64,000 bases of DNA from Ursus arctos (GCF_023065955.2 NW_026622808.1:70761975-70825974); one strand, 5' to 3'; positions 43,270 to 55,830 are shown, counted from the first letter of the stretch. Program-made: numbers and translations. Notes: generated from the letters alone by a model not told the origin.

Positions 43270-43460
43270 AAACAAAGACATTTGCTTTATTTGTTTTCGG
43301 ACAGTAGCACATACTCTATTTCTCAAACACATTGCATCCACAGGCTCCCAGGAGGAAATGGCTATGGCCTAGGGCGCCGTGGACTGTGGTCCCATAACTG
43401 GTTCCTTCTTCAGGGCTCCAAGTCACCGCCAGGGCCAGGATTGAGGGCCGCTCCTCACCC
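43270..43460 (-). CDS. CHCHD6: CHCHD6 terminal exon (last Gly codon, stop and 3'UTR)
   Basis: The CHCH exon ends CACAAG|GTAAGG in phase 0, and human CHCHD6 ends ...AAHKG as I recall. Here an acceptor with a good pyrimidine tract (ctgttctcctttgtag) is followed at once by GGG TGA, which gives exactly Gly-stop (coding bases 43,460-43,455). The 3'UTR of about 185 bp ends with AATAAA at 43,291-43,286. It is followed by a T/G-rich stretch, so cleavage is expected near 43,265-43,275. The match of phase, residue, stop and poly(A) signal makes this a strong call even though only one amino acid is encoded. Confidence 0.85.
43286..43291 (-). terminator. CHCHD6: CHCHD6 poly(A) signal AATAAA
   Basis: A canonical hexamer on the minus strand lies about 165 bp past the stop codon, followed by the GU-rich run TGTCTTTGTTTTC. 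Confidence 0.8.
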
Positions 43461-46137
43461 CTACAAAGGAGAACAGGTCATAGTTCAGTCATGGCCCACT
43501 CTGCTGGGAAATCTGTGCATCCCCCAGGGCTTGGCTCCAAGAGGGCCCCCGGCTTTTGGGATGCCCATGAGTGTGACTGCTTAATGGAGAGGGTGCCTCC
43601 CAGCTGGTCCCTGAGACCTGCGACTGGGTCTCTTTGCCTCCATGCCCTGTGCCCCCCTCAACACAGGCCGGCAGCAGCCTGCTAACATGGACCCTGTATC
43701 CATCTGACCTCCCTGACCCCCCCTTACAGGTAGGCAGGCCTCAGCCCAATGCTACTTTGCCCCACCGATGTCTCCCTGTTTTCTTACTTAACTACTCAGA
43801 ATTTTCTACGTGAAACCAGACAGAGAGAGTGCTCACAATCAGGCTGTTTCTTGCTGGAACCTGCCTCCGAAGCACTGCCCACATCCGCACACATGTACAC
43901 ATCCCTGGGCTTGGAAGGCACGACACAGGTGCTGGCAGGAGCTCTGCAGAGGTGCCTCCCACCCCAGCTTCTGACCAGGTAGGCCTGTCTGATACCTGCT
44001 CCCTGTCTGCCAGAGATGAGGGCTCCTGCCACCTGGTGCTTCTAGAAGCAAATCACGATCAGAGACGCTCTAGGCCCATCCCTGGCTCCACGAGGAGCCT
44101 TCGGAGGCAGGGGATGGCAGAGGGCAGCAACACTTGTTGCATCTCACCCACAGGGTGCAGTGTGTGTGTCTGGGGACTGAGCCCTGCAGGAGTCGGCGGA
44201 ACACACTTCTTCCGAGGGAACGCTGCAGACACAGCGCGGCGGGAGCAGGGCCGGCCTCTGCTGCTGCCAGTTGCTCAGTCTCCAATTTAGGCTTTAATAA
44301 CACCAGGGGGGTGGGGGCCGGGAAGGAGGGAGCCAGGCCTGGCAGTGCCCCAGAGCCTCTCTCAGGCGTGTGAGAGCTACAGAGAACACACTGGAGTTAA
44401 ATGCAATCTGTCTTCCTTCGTAATCACATTTTTGCCTCGGTGCAATGAAGATATATTGGTGAGATGTGTTTGTTAAAGATACACTCTGCTGGGGGAGGGG
44501 CTGAAAACCCTGTGGCCGTGGGGCCTGAAGGAAGAGAGGCAGGGTGGTCGGGGCTGGGGGGTGCCAGAGGGCTCTGTGGGGAATAAAGAGGGCCACAGCA
44601 GGACCCCAGGTCTCTCCCTCCGTAGAAAGTTAGGTGCATGGTACGCAAGCAGGGGCAATGGCCCGCTGATCCCCACAGGGCAAGGGTTCTTATGCAAGCC
44701 TTCACAAACACCTTGGTAGATAGAAAGGGGCGCAGGAGGGCCACCTGTTCCCACGGCCATGCGGGATGGTGCAGGGAGCCTGGCCCAGCTCCACTCCGCT
44801 CTGCAGGGACTGTTGGCAGTACCTTTCCTGCTCAACTTGAAATGGAGCCAACAGCTTTCTATGGTCCACAGCAGGGAGGAAACGTGAGCTCCTACCCAGG
44901 CTCCACACCTACCTGGTGCCGTGTAGAGCCGCTGCTGGGCTCTGGGCTGTCCCACAGCCCGCTCCGGGCAGCAGGCCTCAAAGCCCAGACAGGCACACCG
45001 CACCCTGTGCGTGAGAGGCAGCCAGCGCTGCAGCAGCTTCACCCCACGGGGCCCACGCTGACAGAGAAGTGAGGAGGGCTCTGGTGAGGCCGGGCTGTTG
45101 AGGAGGCTGCCAGACCTAGCCCGAGGGCCACCTGACCTCTGACCTCAGCCTTCCCACCATCATTACCTACAGCAGCTTGTCTCCTACTCAGGCAAAAGGG
45201 GCTTTTCCTTGGGAAGAAGGCCCCATCCTACATCCCTCTGAACAAACATGCCAGCCCTCTGGGAGGTCCAAGCCAGGTGCCCCAAGTGAATGATGGGGAG
45301 GGGCTAGGTCGAGCCTGGGCAGTGAACTGCTGGGCCTGGGAAGGGGGATGGAATTGTCTAGAAGAGGAACAGGGGGGAGGTGAGAGGATAGGATTGGGAG
45401 CTGGCTGGGAGGGTCACGGAAGGAGGGCAAGACCTTGGGACCACGTCTCAGGGGAGGCCCACTGCCAAACTTAGACATCTAGGATACCCCACTGCTGCCC
45501 TGCAGGAGGGCTGGGGAGTGTGTAAGACCCGGGACCACAGTGACCCCTTCCCACTCACCAGAGGCTGGGTGCCAGCATGCCCCTTCAGACCAGCACAGAA
45601 GTGGGGTGGGCTGAGAGGTATGCTTCGCTCCCTCACTCAGTCAGACAGGCCATACCCACAGTTCCACCTCCCTGAACCCAGAGGCTCTTTTCCTTCTAGG
45701 GCTGTCACTGCCCTTTCTGGGACACCTACCCTACACCATGGGCCCTCCTCTGAGCTCCCACCTTCAACTGCTCAAAGGGTAAGAAATGGGTAGCACATGT
45801 GTGCCCTTTACCAGGTGGCCGCTCCTTTGAACATGGGACCCAGAGCTTACTCAGAGCTGCTCCCGGACCCAGCCTAGTGGGGTCCAGTGCCCTGGGCCCT
45901 CTTTTCCTAACCCAGCTATCTGAGAGCAGTCATGGGATCAGCAAGGTAGAACGTCTGAACCGGGAAGTGACAGAGGAAATTGAAAGCTTGAGACTGTCAC
46001 TGTGCAAAAGGCACAGAGGCTTGAGGTTAGCATGTCTGACTTAGCAAAGACAGGCAGAGAGACTCCAGCACTCGCTCCCTGCCCTCACGCACCCAAGAGC
46101 CCAGCAGCCCAGGCAGGAGGGCAGGGCGAGGCCTTAC
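43461..46137 (-). other. CHCHD6 last intron
   Basis: This intron of 2,677 bp lies between the CHCH exon and the terminal exon. It contains an open exon-like block at 44,913-45,057 and an AT-rich unique island at 44,385-44,480. No repeats are obvious to me. Confidence 0.8.
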
Positions 46138-46273
46138 CTTGTGGGCAGCACTCACGCAGTGCTGGTAAGCCTTGACCAGGTCTGAGCACAGGAGCACTTC
46201 TTGTAGGTGGTCACGATAGCAGCGGAGGATCTGGGCCTGCAGCCCTGAGCACACGGGCTCTATCCTGCGGGGC
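46138..46273 (-). CDS. CHCHD6: CHCHD6 (MIC25) exon encoding the twin CX9C CHCH domain
   Basis: This exon of 136 bp starts after ctgtccccgcag with the last base of a split Lys codon. It encodes [20 protein letters not shown], then [19 protein letters not shown] and VSAAHK, and ends AAG|GTAAGG. Two Cys pairs, each with exactly nine residues between, form the CHCH helical hairpin oxidised by MIA40 in the intermembrane space. Family knowledge: MIC25 is a peripheral MICOS subunit at inner-membrane cristae junctions, close to CHCHD3/MIC19. The sequence matches remembered human CHCHD6 better than CHCHD3. The coiled-coil and N-terminal myristoylation exons lie to the right, outside the window or unrecognised. 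Confidence 0.95.
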
Positions 46274-46929
46274 CTGCGGGGACAGAGAGCAGGTGGGCCT
46301 GGGGGGAGGACCAGGGGACGCAGGGGCTTGAGCACTGTCACACAGCAGCAGACGCCCAGGGGACTGGGGTCCACACTGGCTCTAGCCCTAAGGGGAGAGG
46401 GGCCAAGGTGGCCAGCTGGAAGCCCCTTGTGCCCCTACCTGTTGCCACGTAGGACTCTTCCTGCCTAAGGGGTACACCCTACTGTGACCATGTGATCACA
46501 CACACTGTAACTCTTTTCTTATACAAAGTTGTTCATCTGATTTCAAAACCTAATACGTGCACAATGAAGAAGGCTGGAAAAGTATAGAAATATCTAAAAA
46601 AATACAGAACATTTTTAGAACCTCACTTCCTAGAGATAACCTCTGCAGTACTGGGGGGATGCTTTACTCTCTTTTCTTTGTCAAAGTAGGTTCAGAACCT
46701 ACAAAAAATGAGTATGTTTTCTTTTCTAAAATACGAAATAAAACCCAAGTGAGATAAAGATTATCCTAAAATGGGTCACCAGCATCCTTGGGTGACTTTG
46801 ACTAGTTTGTCTACTTCCTGACATCTTCCATTGCCCCCCTCCCTTCCCCCTTCTCTCCCACATGCATGCATGCACGCATTCAGTGTCTCACACGCACGCA
46901 CATGCCTGCGCACACTCACACTGCACGCC

Positions 46930-47065
46930 AGGCACCATCCTACTCGCAGACTCCTAGCAGCTCTGTGCCGTACGTGCTATGATTTCTCATCCCTTGGTGC
47001 AAATCAAGAAACTGGGGTACAGAGGATTAAGTAACCTGCCCAATGTCACCTGCTGGGAAGTGGAA
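46930..47065 (-). mobile_element. MIR fragment
   Basis: Antisense MIR order: ccaggcaccatcc, then a segment with aagaaactggggtacagagg, then aagtaacctgcccaatgtcacc. Confidence 0.7.
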
Positions 47066-48168
47066 AGGGGGCGGATGTATTTGTTTATGTGGGTTTGGTT
47101 GCACTGTTTCCACAGATTGTTTTTTCAGGCCAGGTCCACGCAAGAACCTTTGCTACCAGAGATGGACCCCCAACACCTGAGTGGCCTTTCAGAATAAATA
47201 CCACCCATGGCCAGGGCACTTGGTGGGAACTGTAAAAATACAGAAAGCTACTCCTGAAGGTTCTCAGCAGCAAGACCATCACTATGATGCTTGACGCAGC
47301 TCTGCCTCCGTCACACAGTGGGGAGACTTGCAGGTTCATAATTCTCCCAGCCCAGTGTCTCTATAGTTTAGAAATCCAGCCATGCAGTCAGTGCTGGAAT
47401 GGAGCGGCACCATTATTATTTTAAAAGAACTCAAATAAACCGAGTCATCAGTTAAGAACAGCAAGCAATGGAATGCTCAGCGGCTTAGCAGGTGAGATAC
47501 GCTAAGTATTTACTGGTCTCATTTTACTAGCTTGGAGGTGGCACTTCTGCTATTGCTGTGCCACCAATGAGGCCATGCCGGGCCCGGGGCCCCCTTCCTT
47601 CCCCTGCACCATCCCCATGTGTTGGCTACTATCATCCTCAGGCCTGCTGCCTCGTGCAAGGGAAGTAAACATGTGGTGGGAGAAGGAGCCTTCCTGCTCC
47701 TGGGAAGGAGAGGAGCAGAAAGGATGGCTCCTGAGGCCACGCTGGCCTGGCTCTTCGCCAACAATGTGTGGTTCCATGAGGCTTTGAGGATGCAGCCACA
47801 AGACCAAGGCTGGCCCTCTAGTACCATGCCACTCTAGTCCTTGAGATCACGGCCTGTTTTGTGTCTACATGGCATGGATGAGGTCTTAGAGATTTCTTAC
47901 TTAGGACATACAGGGTCTTGTCTCAGCACTAGCCTCCCATCTTTACACAGGGGAGGCAGATGGGCTCCTAGGGTTCATCCCTTCCCTCTCTGGACCCTGG
48001 GACCCCCTTTACTGGGTTCTGTCTGCCACTGCCCACAACTGGGGTCATTGGGGTGCCCACCTGACTCCCCCCAATGCTTGTAGGATGTCTCTCCATTTTC
48101 ATATTTAAAAACCCTTTGACTTGGAGGCGTCTAATTGTGGGTCTTTCAAAATGGATTTTCAGCCTTTT

Positions 48169-48371
48169 TTTATTAAAAATTTTATTTATTCTATTTATTT
48201 GACAGAGAGAGAGAGCCAGAGAGCACAAGTGGAGGGAATGGCAGAGGGAGAGGGAGAAGCAGGCTCCCTGCTGAGCAGGGAGCTGGATGCAGGACTCAAT
48301 CCCAGGCCCCTGGGATCATGACCTGAGCCAAAGGCAGACACTCAACCATCTGAGCCACCCAGGCGCCCCGG
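48169..48371 (-). mobile_element. Can-SINE, inverted
   Basis: The reversed tail (tattaaaaattttatttattc), GA-rich stretch and reversed head (ctgagccacccaggcgcccc) are all present. A perfect 13-bp duplication ttttcagcctttt flanks it at 48,156-48,168 and 48,372-48,384. Confidence 0.95.
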
Positions 48372-50859
48372 TTTTCAGCCTTTTGATGGGCATTTCATCT
48401 CTCTACAACTATGCTAACTGCTTCACTTCCAGTTGTTCTGATGTTCTCCGGAGGACACCGGGAATGCACAGATTTCTGCTTTCTGCCCTCCATCTCAGCT
48501 CTCTTCCCCTCTTTGTTTTACTCTCTGGTTCTCCATTCTGAGGAAGACACAGCTTGTGCCTTCCTGATTCCAGCCCTTGCTAGGCTGAAGCCCATGAGGC
48601 CACATCTTTTTGTGGTTCTTCCTGCTCCGTCTGTTGCTATAGCCCCCAAGGGCACAGGCTTTGTTACACCCCTTTTTGTACCCCCCAAGGCAGCACCCCC
48701 CACCATCACGTGACCCCCATGAGGGCCTGTACCGGCTGCAGCCCAGCAGCTGGCAGGTACTCTGCAGGCATCCGTGGTTGGGGGAGTACCAGGCTCAGTG
48801 GAGGCAGAGGCGTACAGGGAAACAGGACAGGTGGAGTCAGGGGGCCTGGGCCAGGTGGTATGACCAAGTTGCCCTGGAGTCCCAGTTCTGACCCCATGAG
48901 AGGCCTGGCCCTCCCCAGACCTGCCACAGGGGCGCTGGCTTTCACTCTGCAGCTGTAAAAAGGTGGAGAGTTGTTTCAGATCTTGTCCCTCTCTGTCTGT
49001 CCCCACCTACTTTAGTTTCAGGTCCCTGGATAAAGGCCCCTGCATTTTGAGGGCAAACATCACAGAACCCCCAGTGGGCTCCAAGTTCAGGAGAAACTGG
49101 GCCATGGCGAAATCCATCTCCTCCACACCAGTATCACCTCTGGGACTCCAGAGGCTTCTCTCCTCTGGGATCTGTCAGGAACAATATGAGGAGACAGGAT
49201 GGCAGGCAAATGTCAGCTGGAAGAAATTTCACCCGTTTGCCCACTAAATGGCTCTGAATGGGATAGGAGGACAGTGAGAGCACAGCTCTCCAAATACAAT
49301 GCTTTCTCTGAAGCAAGGCAGGGCAGGGTCTGGGGTCCTGCCATTCATGAAATCAGGTGCATTCTATCCAAGCACAGCTCCACCCTGCCCTGGTCCACAG
49401 CAACCCTGTTTACACTGCATACAAATCAGCACAGATACGGAGAAACATTCAGTCTATGAACAGCTGCTTTTCAAATGCACAAAAAATGCATCCACAATGT
49501 GCTATGAACTTTCCAGGGGTTGAGATAAGTCCTGCTTCCCTATCTGAGGGATGTTCCCTGCCCCATATTTAGATCTAATGGTCCACGTGGCTTTGAGGGG
49601 GTTAGCATCACCCAGGTCAGAAGGCCGAGAGCGTGTTACTAAGGAAGGCAGCTCACCTCTCTGGCCCTTACTTCCCTCACCTGCAAATGGGAACAGCACA
49701 GGCCCTAGGCTGATGAAGGCCAGACAGCCGTGTGCACAACGGAGTGTGTCGTGAAGGGCTGCTCTCACCAACAACCTGGCTGTCAGTGGTCGGGCTGTGG
49801 TGGGAGGAGAGCTGAAGAAGGGAGGCTGGTGTTACGTGGCACTTGGTGAAGAGTGCAGACGAGGGGTTCTGGAGCTGGGACTCCAGATGTCAGCTCAAAG
49901 GGGGGACCTGTCCTGAACATGTCCCTCTCCCTGTAACCTAAGCTCTAGTATCTTCCAGACCCTGTTCAGATCTCACCCAGGCCTTGCTAGTGCCTTCTTC
50001 CCCAGGAGTCTTATGGTACCGATCACAGTGTATCTTCTCCCAGGATCCAGCAGACCCATGAGTGTGGTGTCCTGTGGACCGATGGGGTAAACACAGGTTT
50101 TGCCCCAAACCTGGGGCAAGGTTCTGGCTTTGCTACTTTCCACTGTGTGGTCAAGGGTCAAATGGGGAGGAGGGCCCCACTGAGCAGAGCTGCCCAAGAC
50201 TTGGCACACAGGGGTCAGTCCTCAACACCAGCATGGCTTCTGGTCAGGTGGTGTCAAAATCACTGAGGAAACGGGCTGAATGTTGTTTCCTCTGAACAAA
50301 GGGTCCACACTCTGCCTCCCCTGAGAGCTGGCGTGATGGCCACAGGTGGGGCACACGATGGGCAGGTGGCAGAGACCACTGGGTCCACTCAGATACCAGG
50401 CCCTGGAGGACCGACCAGGGGCACCGCACAGATGCTGGGGGTGAGGGCCTCAGAAAGGCCAACAATGTCATGATGACCTCTGGGCGTTCAGTATCATGTA
50501 GCCCCCTACCCCATGCTGCCCATGAACCAGAGTTCTATTTCCTTCTTTCCACAAGAGCAGTGATAAAGAACTTTAGAAAAAGGCGAAGTATTAGCCAGGA
50601 ATGAAAACCCACTCTTCCTTCCCATCCAACGGCACCACAGTCAGGCCATCAAGGCCAGCAGTGAAGAGCTGCCCTTCCTTGGTTGCTCCCCACCGCCAGC
50701 CAACTCACTGTCTGAAAAGCGGGAGTTGTTCTCACCACCAGGCACCACACGCTGGGAAACCTTCCACCTCTGGGTCGCCTGCTCCCCTCCCCTCCCCTCC
50801 CTCTCTGGGCATACAGGCTCCTTACTCCTTTACCTTTGCCATGCAACCCCCCAAGCTGG

Positions 50860-52610
50860 CTCATCCATCACTCCCTCCAAACCCCGAACTTCTCCTCCTC
50901 CCACTGTCAATCCCCAGGTCCATTCCACAGTTTACCCTATGGACCTCAAGACTTCTGAATCCAACAGGCCCCTGGAGTCTTCATGCCAAGCATCCCATGT
51001 TATACCGACTCCCCATTTCCTCAGTGGAATTCACCATCTAGAACCAAGGAGCCCCCTCCCCTTCCCTAGTTTCCTGCTTTGATGAGTGGCAGGCATGGCT
51101 ATCCCTCCAGCCGCCCATCTCAGTTGAAAACCTGGAGTCGTCCTAGATGTTTCCCCTTCATTCTAGATGTTTCCTCCACCTTCAGTCTAGATGTCTCCCC
51201 CTGCCTTCATTCTAGATGTTTCTCCCAGCTTCAGTCTAGATGTCTCCTCCTACCTTCATTCTTCATGTATCCTTTTTGCATCTAACTAAACCAGCCCTAC
51301 CTTCCTCCATTCAAACTGGATATTGAAGATGTATCCATTTCAAATCCCAAACAGCTCAGAGACTCATTCTCCCACTCCTGGTGACCTAACTGACCCTTAC
51401 CTGGGCATACCTAGATGGCACTCACCGCTCTCCTTTCCAACCATCCTGCTTTGCCAGATGTCTTTTATCCCCCTCAGACGCTCCACTGGGCTTCTGGCTC
51501 CTGTTTGTGGGAGCCCTACCTGCCTGTCTCCTGCCTCCCCTGCCCCGCTCCTGCTCCAAATCTGAGTGGTTCTCAGAGCAGACTCTCCTAGGCCTTCTCA
51601 CTGGCCATAAAGATTCTCCTAGAAGGTCTTCCTCTCCCCCTTAGCGCTCAGGCCTCCTGAGGCCCAGCCCTCCCTGAGCTCCCCTGGCCTCTTCTTTGCT
51701 TCACCAGCTTCCCTCCCTCAGCCCCCTCCCTACTGTCTCAGGATCTTCTTCCTCGTGTCTCTAGCACAGTCCATCACTACCCTACAGGCACAGAGCACAT
51801 CTTCACCTTGGCATCCCCAGCTTTCTGCAGGGGTCTTCCTGTAGGGCCCTCCATCAGCAATTCCTTCTCACCCCCCAGCACCTGAGTGGTCTCTCCTACT
51901 GATCTTTTCCCCTTATACCTACACCATTCTACTTTGTCCACCAACACACTCATTTTTCCAAAAAGCAGAAAAACATTTCAAGCACAAACCACGTGTTCCT
52001 CTTACCTTGCTGTCAGCCACTCTCCTTTCCAAGAAGCACCGCCCAGGGCTCCGCTACCTAGCACTTACCCCTGCTCCCCAAGTCACCCTTATTAGGCTCT
52101 TCTTGCTCAGGGCAATCAGCACAGCCCTGCTATGACCAGCAGCACCATCTATCCCCAGAGACCGAGAGGCCCTGTTCTGACTCTGTTCCACTAGCCCCTC
52201 TCCTTCTGCTCACTGGGAGCTCCAGCTGTGACCCCTGTTCTCCCCACAGCATGGGGCTCCCAGTCCATGCTTCACGGCGGAGCTCTAGGCCTGTGTGGGC
52301 ACTGATGGCTGAGCAGCCCACAGCGACCAAGCAGGCCTGGTTCTCGGTCCTGCACTCTTAAACTAGTCAGACTGGCCGGATGCCTAGTTGACTCTGACTT
52401 TCCCCACAACTCACTCCCAACTTCCCACCACACCAAAGCTGCCCTAGGATTTGTCTTCCAGAAGCCCCCTCATCTATTTCCTAGTCCCCGTCATTATGAC
52501 AATAGCTGCTTAAACTCCTCCTTACCTCCAGCCCATTCTCTTTACTGCAATTGGTGATTTTTCTAGAACATAAAGCAGGCCAGATTTCTTTAAAAAAAAA
52601 CCAAGCCAGT
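50860..52610 (+). mobile_element. L2-rich tract
   Basis: CT-rich, L2-like wording recurs (for example the stretch near 52,480-52,580 with gctgcttaaactcctcctta ... actgcaattggtgatttttc). It is interrupted by a minisatellite at 51,143. Divergence is high, so the edges are approximate. Confidence 0.45.
51143..51262. repeat. minisatellite with ctagatgt units
   Basis: Five copies of a unit starting ctagatgt (at 51,143, 51,163, 51,187, 51,212 and 51,236; spacing 20, 24, 25 and 24 bp), plus a degenerate sixth copy. Confidence 0.9.
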
Positions 52611-52639
52611 TACAAACCCTTTTCTTGGGTGATTACAGC

Positions 52640-52805
52640 TCACGGGAACCTGTGCTAAGCATTATCTCATTTAATCACCAGAAGAGCCTTACAAGGTAGG
52701 AACGATACTTTCCCTTAGTTTATCTTAAGGGAAGAAACTGGCTCAGAGAGACCCAGCAGCTTGCTCACACTCAGCATCTGACAAGCAGGACCGGCAATCA
52801 GGTCT
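52640..52805 (-). mobile_element. MIR fragment
   Basis: Antisense MIR order: gctaagcattatctcatttaatc, aaggtaggaacgatac, gaaactggctcagagag. Confidence 0.75.
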
Positions 52806-53869
52806 GAGCCTTCCTTTAGGCCTGCTGCCCCACTGCATTCCCATGGCCCTTGAACAGCCCCCACACACCCTGGTACTGTCATCTATCATCTGTGTTTCGC
52901 CGTGCAGTTGATACCACTATGGCACTAGCCTGAATGCCCTAAGAGGGCAGGCTGTATCCCCAGCACCTCACAAGCTGAGTGAGGGTGTTAGTCTCAGGCC
53001 TTAGGTAGCCTGCTGGCCTTTTGGCCTTGCTCTCATCTCCCCCAAGACACAGGTGAACCATGGGGAAGTACCCCAAACATGGCCTGCAGACCCCGGGGCT
53101 CCTGTCTGTTCCTCCTCTCCGGTCTTGCTCCCCCCATCCGTGGGGCGAAGCTTTAGTAGCCTTCCCTCACTACGGGAACCCCCTTGGTCTGTTCCAACCA
53201 GCACACATACCACTGGATTCTGACACAGGCTGCTAGCAGCCTGTCTCCACACAGGGCTTGGAAAGCCAGGGCAGGCTCACAGCTCTGCCAGGAAAGCAGG
53301 TGACTGGGTGTGCCCTGAGGAGGGCCCACAAGACCGTTCCTAAGACTGCCGCACAGGGGCGCCAGGAGGGAAGGGAACTCAGCTTTCTGAAGTAGTGTCC
53401 CATGCATTCGTCTACGACTGTACCCAATTCACAGAGCAAGACCACCAGATGGAGCAGATGCACCCAGCACGGCTTCCAGTAGCTCCATGTCATTCCACAT
53501 GGCTCTGACCTCGCTGGCCAGGGAGGCGGGGTTTGGTCCACACCACCAGGCCCGGGCTAGCACAGCTCTACAGCCCCATGGGCCCAGTGAAAGGTCCGGG
53601 GCTGAAGCCGTGCCCCCGCAGGGAGAAAAAGAACTGGGCCTCCAACAGCCATGGCCACAGCCCACGTGGAAACAGACCCTCCCATCATCTGAACTTCTCG
53701 ATTCTCAGCTAGGGACTTTTAGCTTTCCTGTAGCACAAGCTTTGGCTGAGGTTACCTAGGGTTAAGTGTCTGTCACTTGTAGCCAGGACTGTTGTCTAGA
53801 GAAGACAATGTGATGAGACTGGGGGGTCAAAGGCTCCTGAGAACTATCTGCACACACGTAGGTCAGTGG

Positions 53870-54190
53870 ATCAGTGAGTCTCCCGCCAAAATTCATATCT
53901 TTGGGAGCATCAGTATGCAAACTTAGTGGGCAACAGGGTTGTTGCAGATAGTCAGGATGAGGTCATTCTGGCCTGGGGAGGACTCAAACCCAGTATGACT
54001 GGTGTTCCTATAAGGAGAGACACAGGGACACAGACGCACTGGGAGAAAGAAAGTCCTGTGATAACAGAGGCACAGACTGGAGTGACATGCCTGCAAGTCA
54101 CGGAGCACCAAGGCCTGTGGGCGACACCAGAAGCCTGGAGGAAGGCTCAACAGCTGGTCCTGTTTACAGGCTCCTGGGCTTGGTGCTTCA
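53870..54190 (+). mobile_element. MaLR-type solitary LTR-like repeat
   Basis: It contains a diverged form of the wording around 'ttcctataaggagagacacagg' and 'cctgcaagtcacggagcacc ... acaccagaagcctgg', seen in old mammalian MaLR-class LTRs. Very diverged, with no internal viral genes. Confidence 0.55.
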
Positions 54191-54714
54191 TCACAGCGGC
54201 TCCAGGAAATGCATGCAGTCAGTCCTGCAGGAAAGGTCTGATCTAGTCTGGGGAGGCAGAGCTGGGAGTGCTGAGCAGTGCAGGGCGGGGGATGTTAGTA
54301 GGAGGCAGGTGAATCACTAGTTACCTTCTAACCAGGAGCAATGTGTGCCCCTCAGCGACACAGGGCTCCTTGGCCACAGCAGCCACACTTCAATGACCAG
54401 CCAGGCGCTGTGGTCGACACAGTCTCATCTCTGCCACCCCGGTGTGGTCACCAGTTAGAGAAGCACTGGGTACCTCTGACTGGCTTCACCTAGTTGACGA
54501 GTGGGGGAGCTCTCATTCATGTCCAGGTCTAGAGCTCCTCCCCATGCTCCTGGGCTGAGGAGCAGGCTATGGGGGGGGGGGGGGTGCGAAGACAAGGGGT
54601 ACGCTGCTATGCTTCCCACTGCACAGGTGGGAAATCTGGTCTCATTTGAGATTACATCTGGGCGAGCCTGTGGTCCTGGTCATTCTGAAACCAATACCTG
54701 CCAGGGCCTACTGC

Positions 54715-54860
54715 ATGCCAGGTCCTAAGCATAGCCACAGCCAACCTGTGAGCTGGGCATTACCGCCCCATTGTACAGATGGGGACACTAGTCCAGAGAG
54801 GTTAAGTAACTTGCCCACAGTCACACAGCGGTGACATGGAGCCAGGATAAGAGCCTGGTG
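54715..54860 (-). mobile_element. MIR fragment
   Basis: A well-preserved antisense MIR core: ttgtacagatggggacac, agaggttaagtaacttgccc, acagtcacacagcgg. Confidence 0.8.
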
Positions 54861-55384
54861 TGTTCTGGCTGCACAGCTCTTGCTCTCCACGCTGGGTCCA
54901 CTTTAGCTCTACTTGGCCTTTGGAAAATTCCAAAAAAATTGCACAAAGAAGAAACAACCAAGGGTACAAATAGAAATGAAAGACACTTGCCCCAAACTAC
55001 AAGGTTGGCAGGGCTCTGGAATGGAGCTAGAAGTTGGCAACTCAAAGTGGGGAGCGGGGGAGGGCGGGCGAGGGGGAGGGCTATGAGGCATGCCCCCACA
55101 GGAGGAAAAGGGAGGGAGGGAGATGAGGATTGTGAGGCTGCACAAAGCTGGTGACACACAGCAGAGCCACGTGGAAAGGTGGGAAGGAGAAAAGGAAGGA
55201 GGCAAACATTCCCACCAGGGAAGCCAGCTTGGGGCAGGGCAGGGCCCCACCTCCTGTCGTGGGTGCTTGTGCCAGGGGGCGGGCCGAGTCACCCCACGTC
55301 GGAGCCTGCAGGGGGGGTCTTGTGAACAAACCCAGCTGGCTTTTCTGTCTGAGCGTGCGCAGTGTCCTTACACGCGTACTCCCA

Positions 55385-55830
55385 AACCTCTGTGTGCTCT
55401 TATTTAATAAATGAAATCTCATCAACTTATCCTTCTTCCATTATCACTGCTGACATCAATCTGATAATATTGGCCTGGTGTGGAATTGGGCTATTATATG
55501 TCCTCCTGATATTTAATTTCAGAGAAACATCGGCAGGGGGTGAATATATGGAGCAGGCTTTTTATTACAGGCAGCAGTAAGGAGATTCCAAGTGAATTAG
55601 ACATTCATCTTCGTCAGGTCCAATCTAGCTGTTCAGGAAAGGTTTTGTTTTAACCGCAGCTAGGGCTGAGGCGCTGACGAGACCAGCTGGTTACCAAGGA
55701 CTTGGTTAACTGGCTGCTATCGACGATGTGCCATTCAGCCCGGGTAAGTGGAGCCCAAAGATCCCGCCATCGATCAACCTGCCACGCAGGATCACTATCA
55801 GCTGCTCGATGCTGGCCTCCGGCGGCCCCC
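55385..55830. promoter_or_regulatory. candidate conserved non-coding element in CHCHD6 intron
   Basis: About 450 bp of unique, balanced-composition sequence flanked by GC-rich or repeat DNA. It lacks repeat signatures and long open frames. It contains TAAT, TTTAATT and CAGCTG motifs, as developmental enhancers often do. Conservation is not tested here. Confidence 0.4.
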
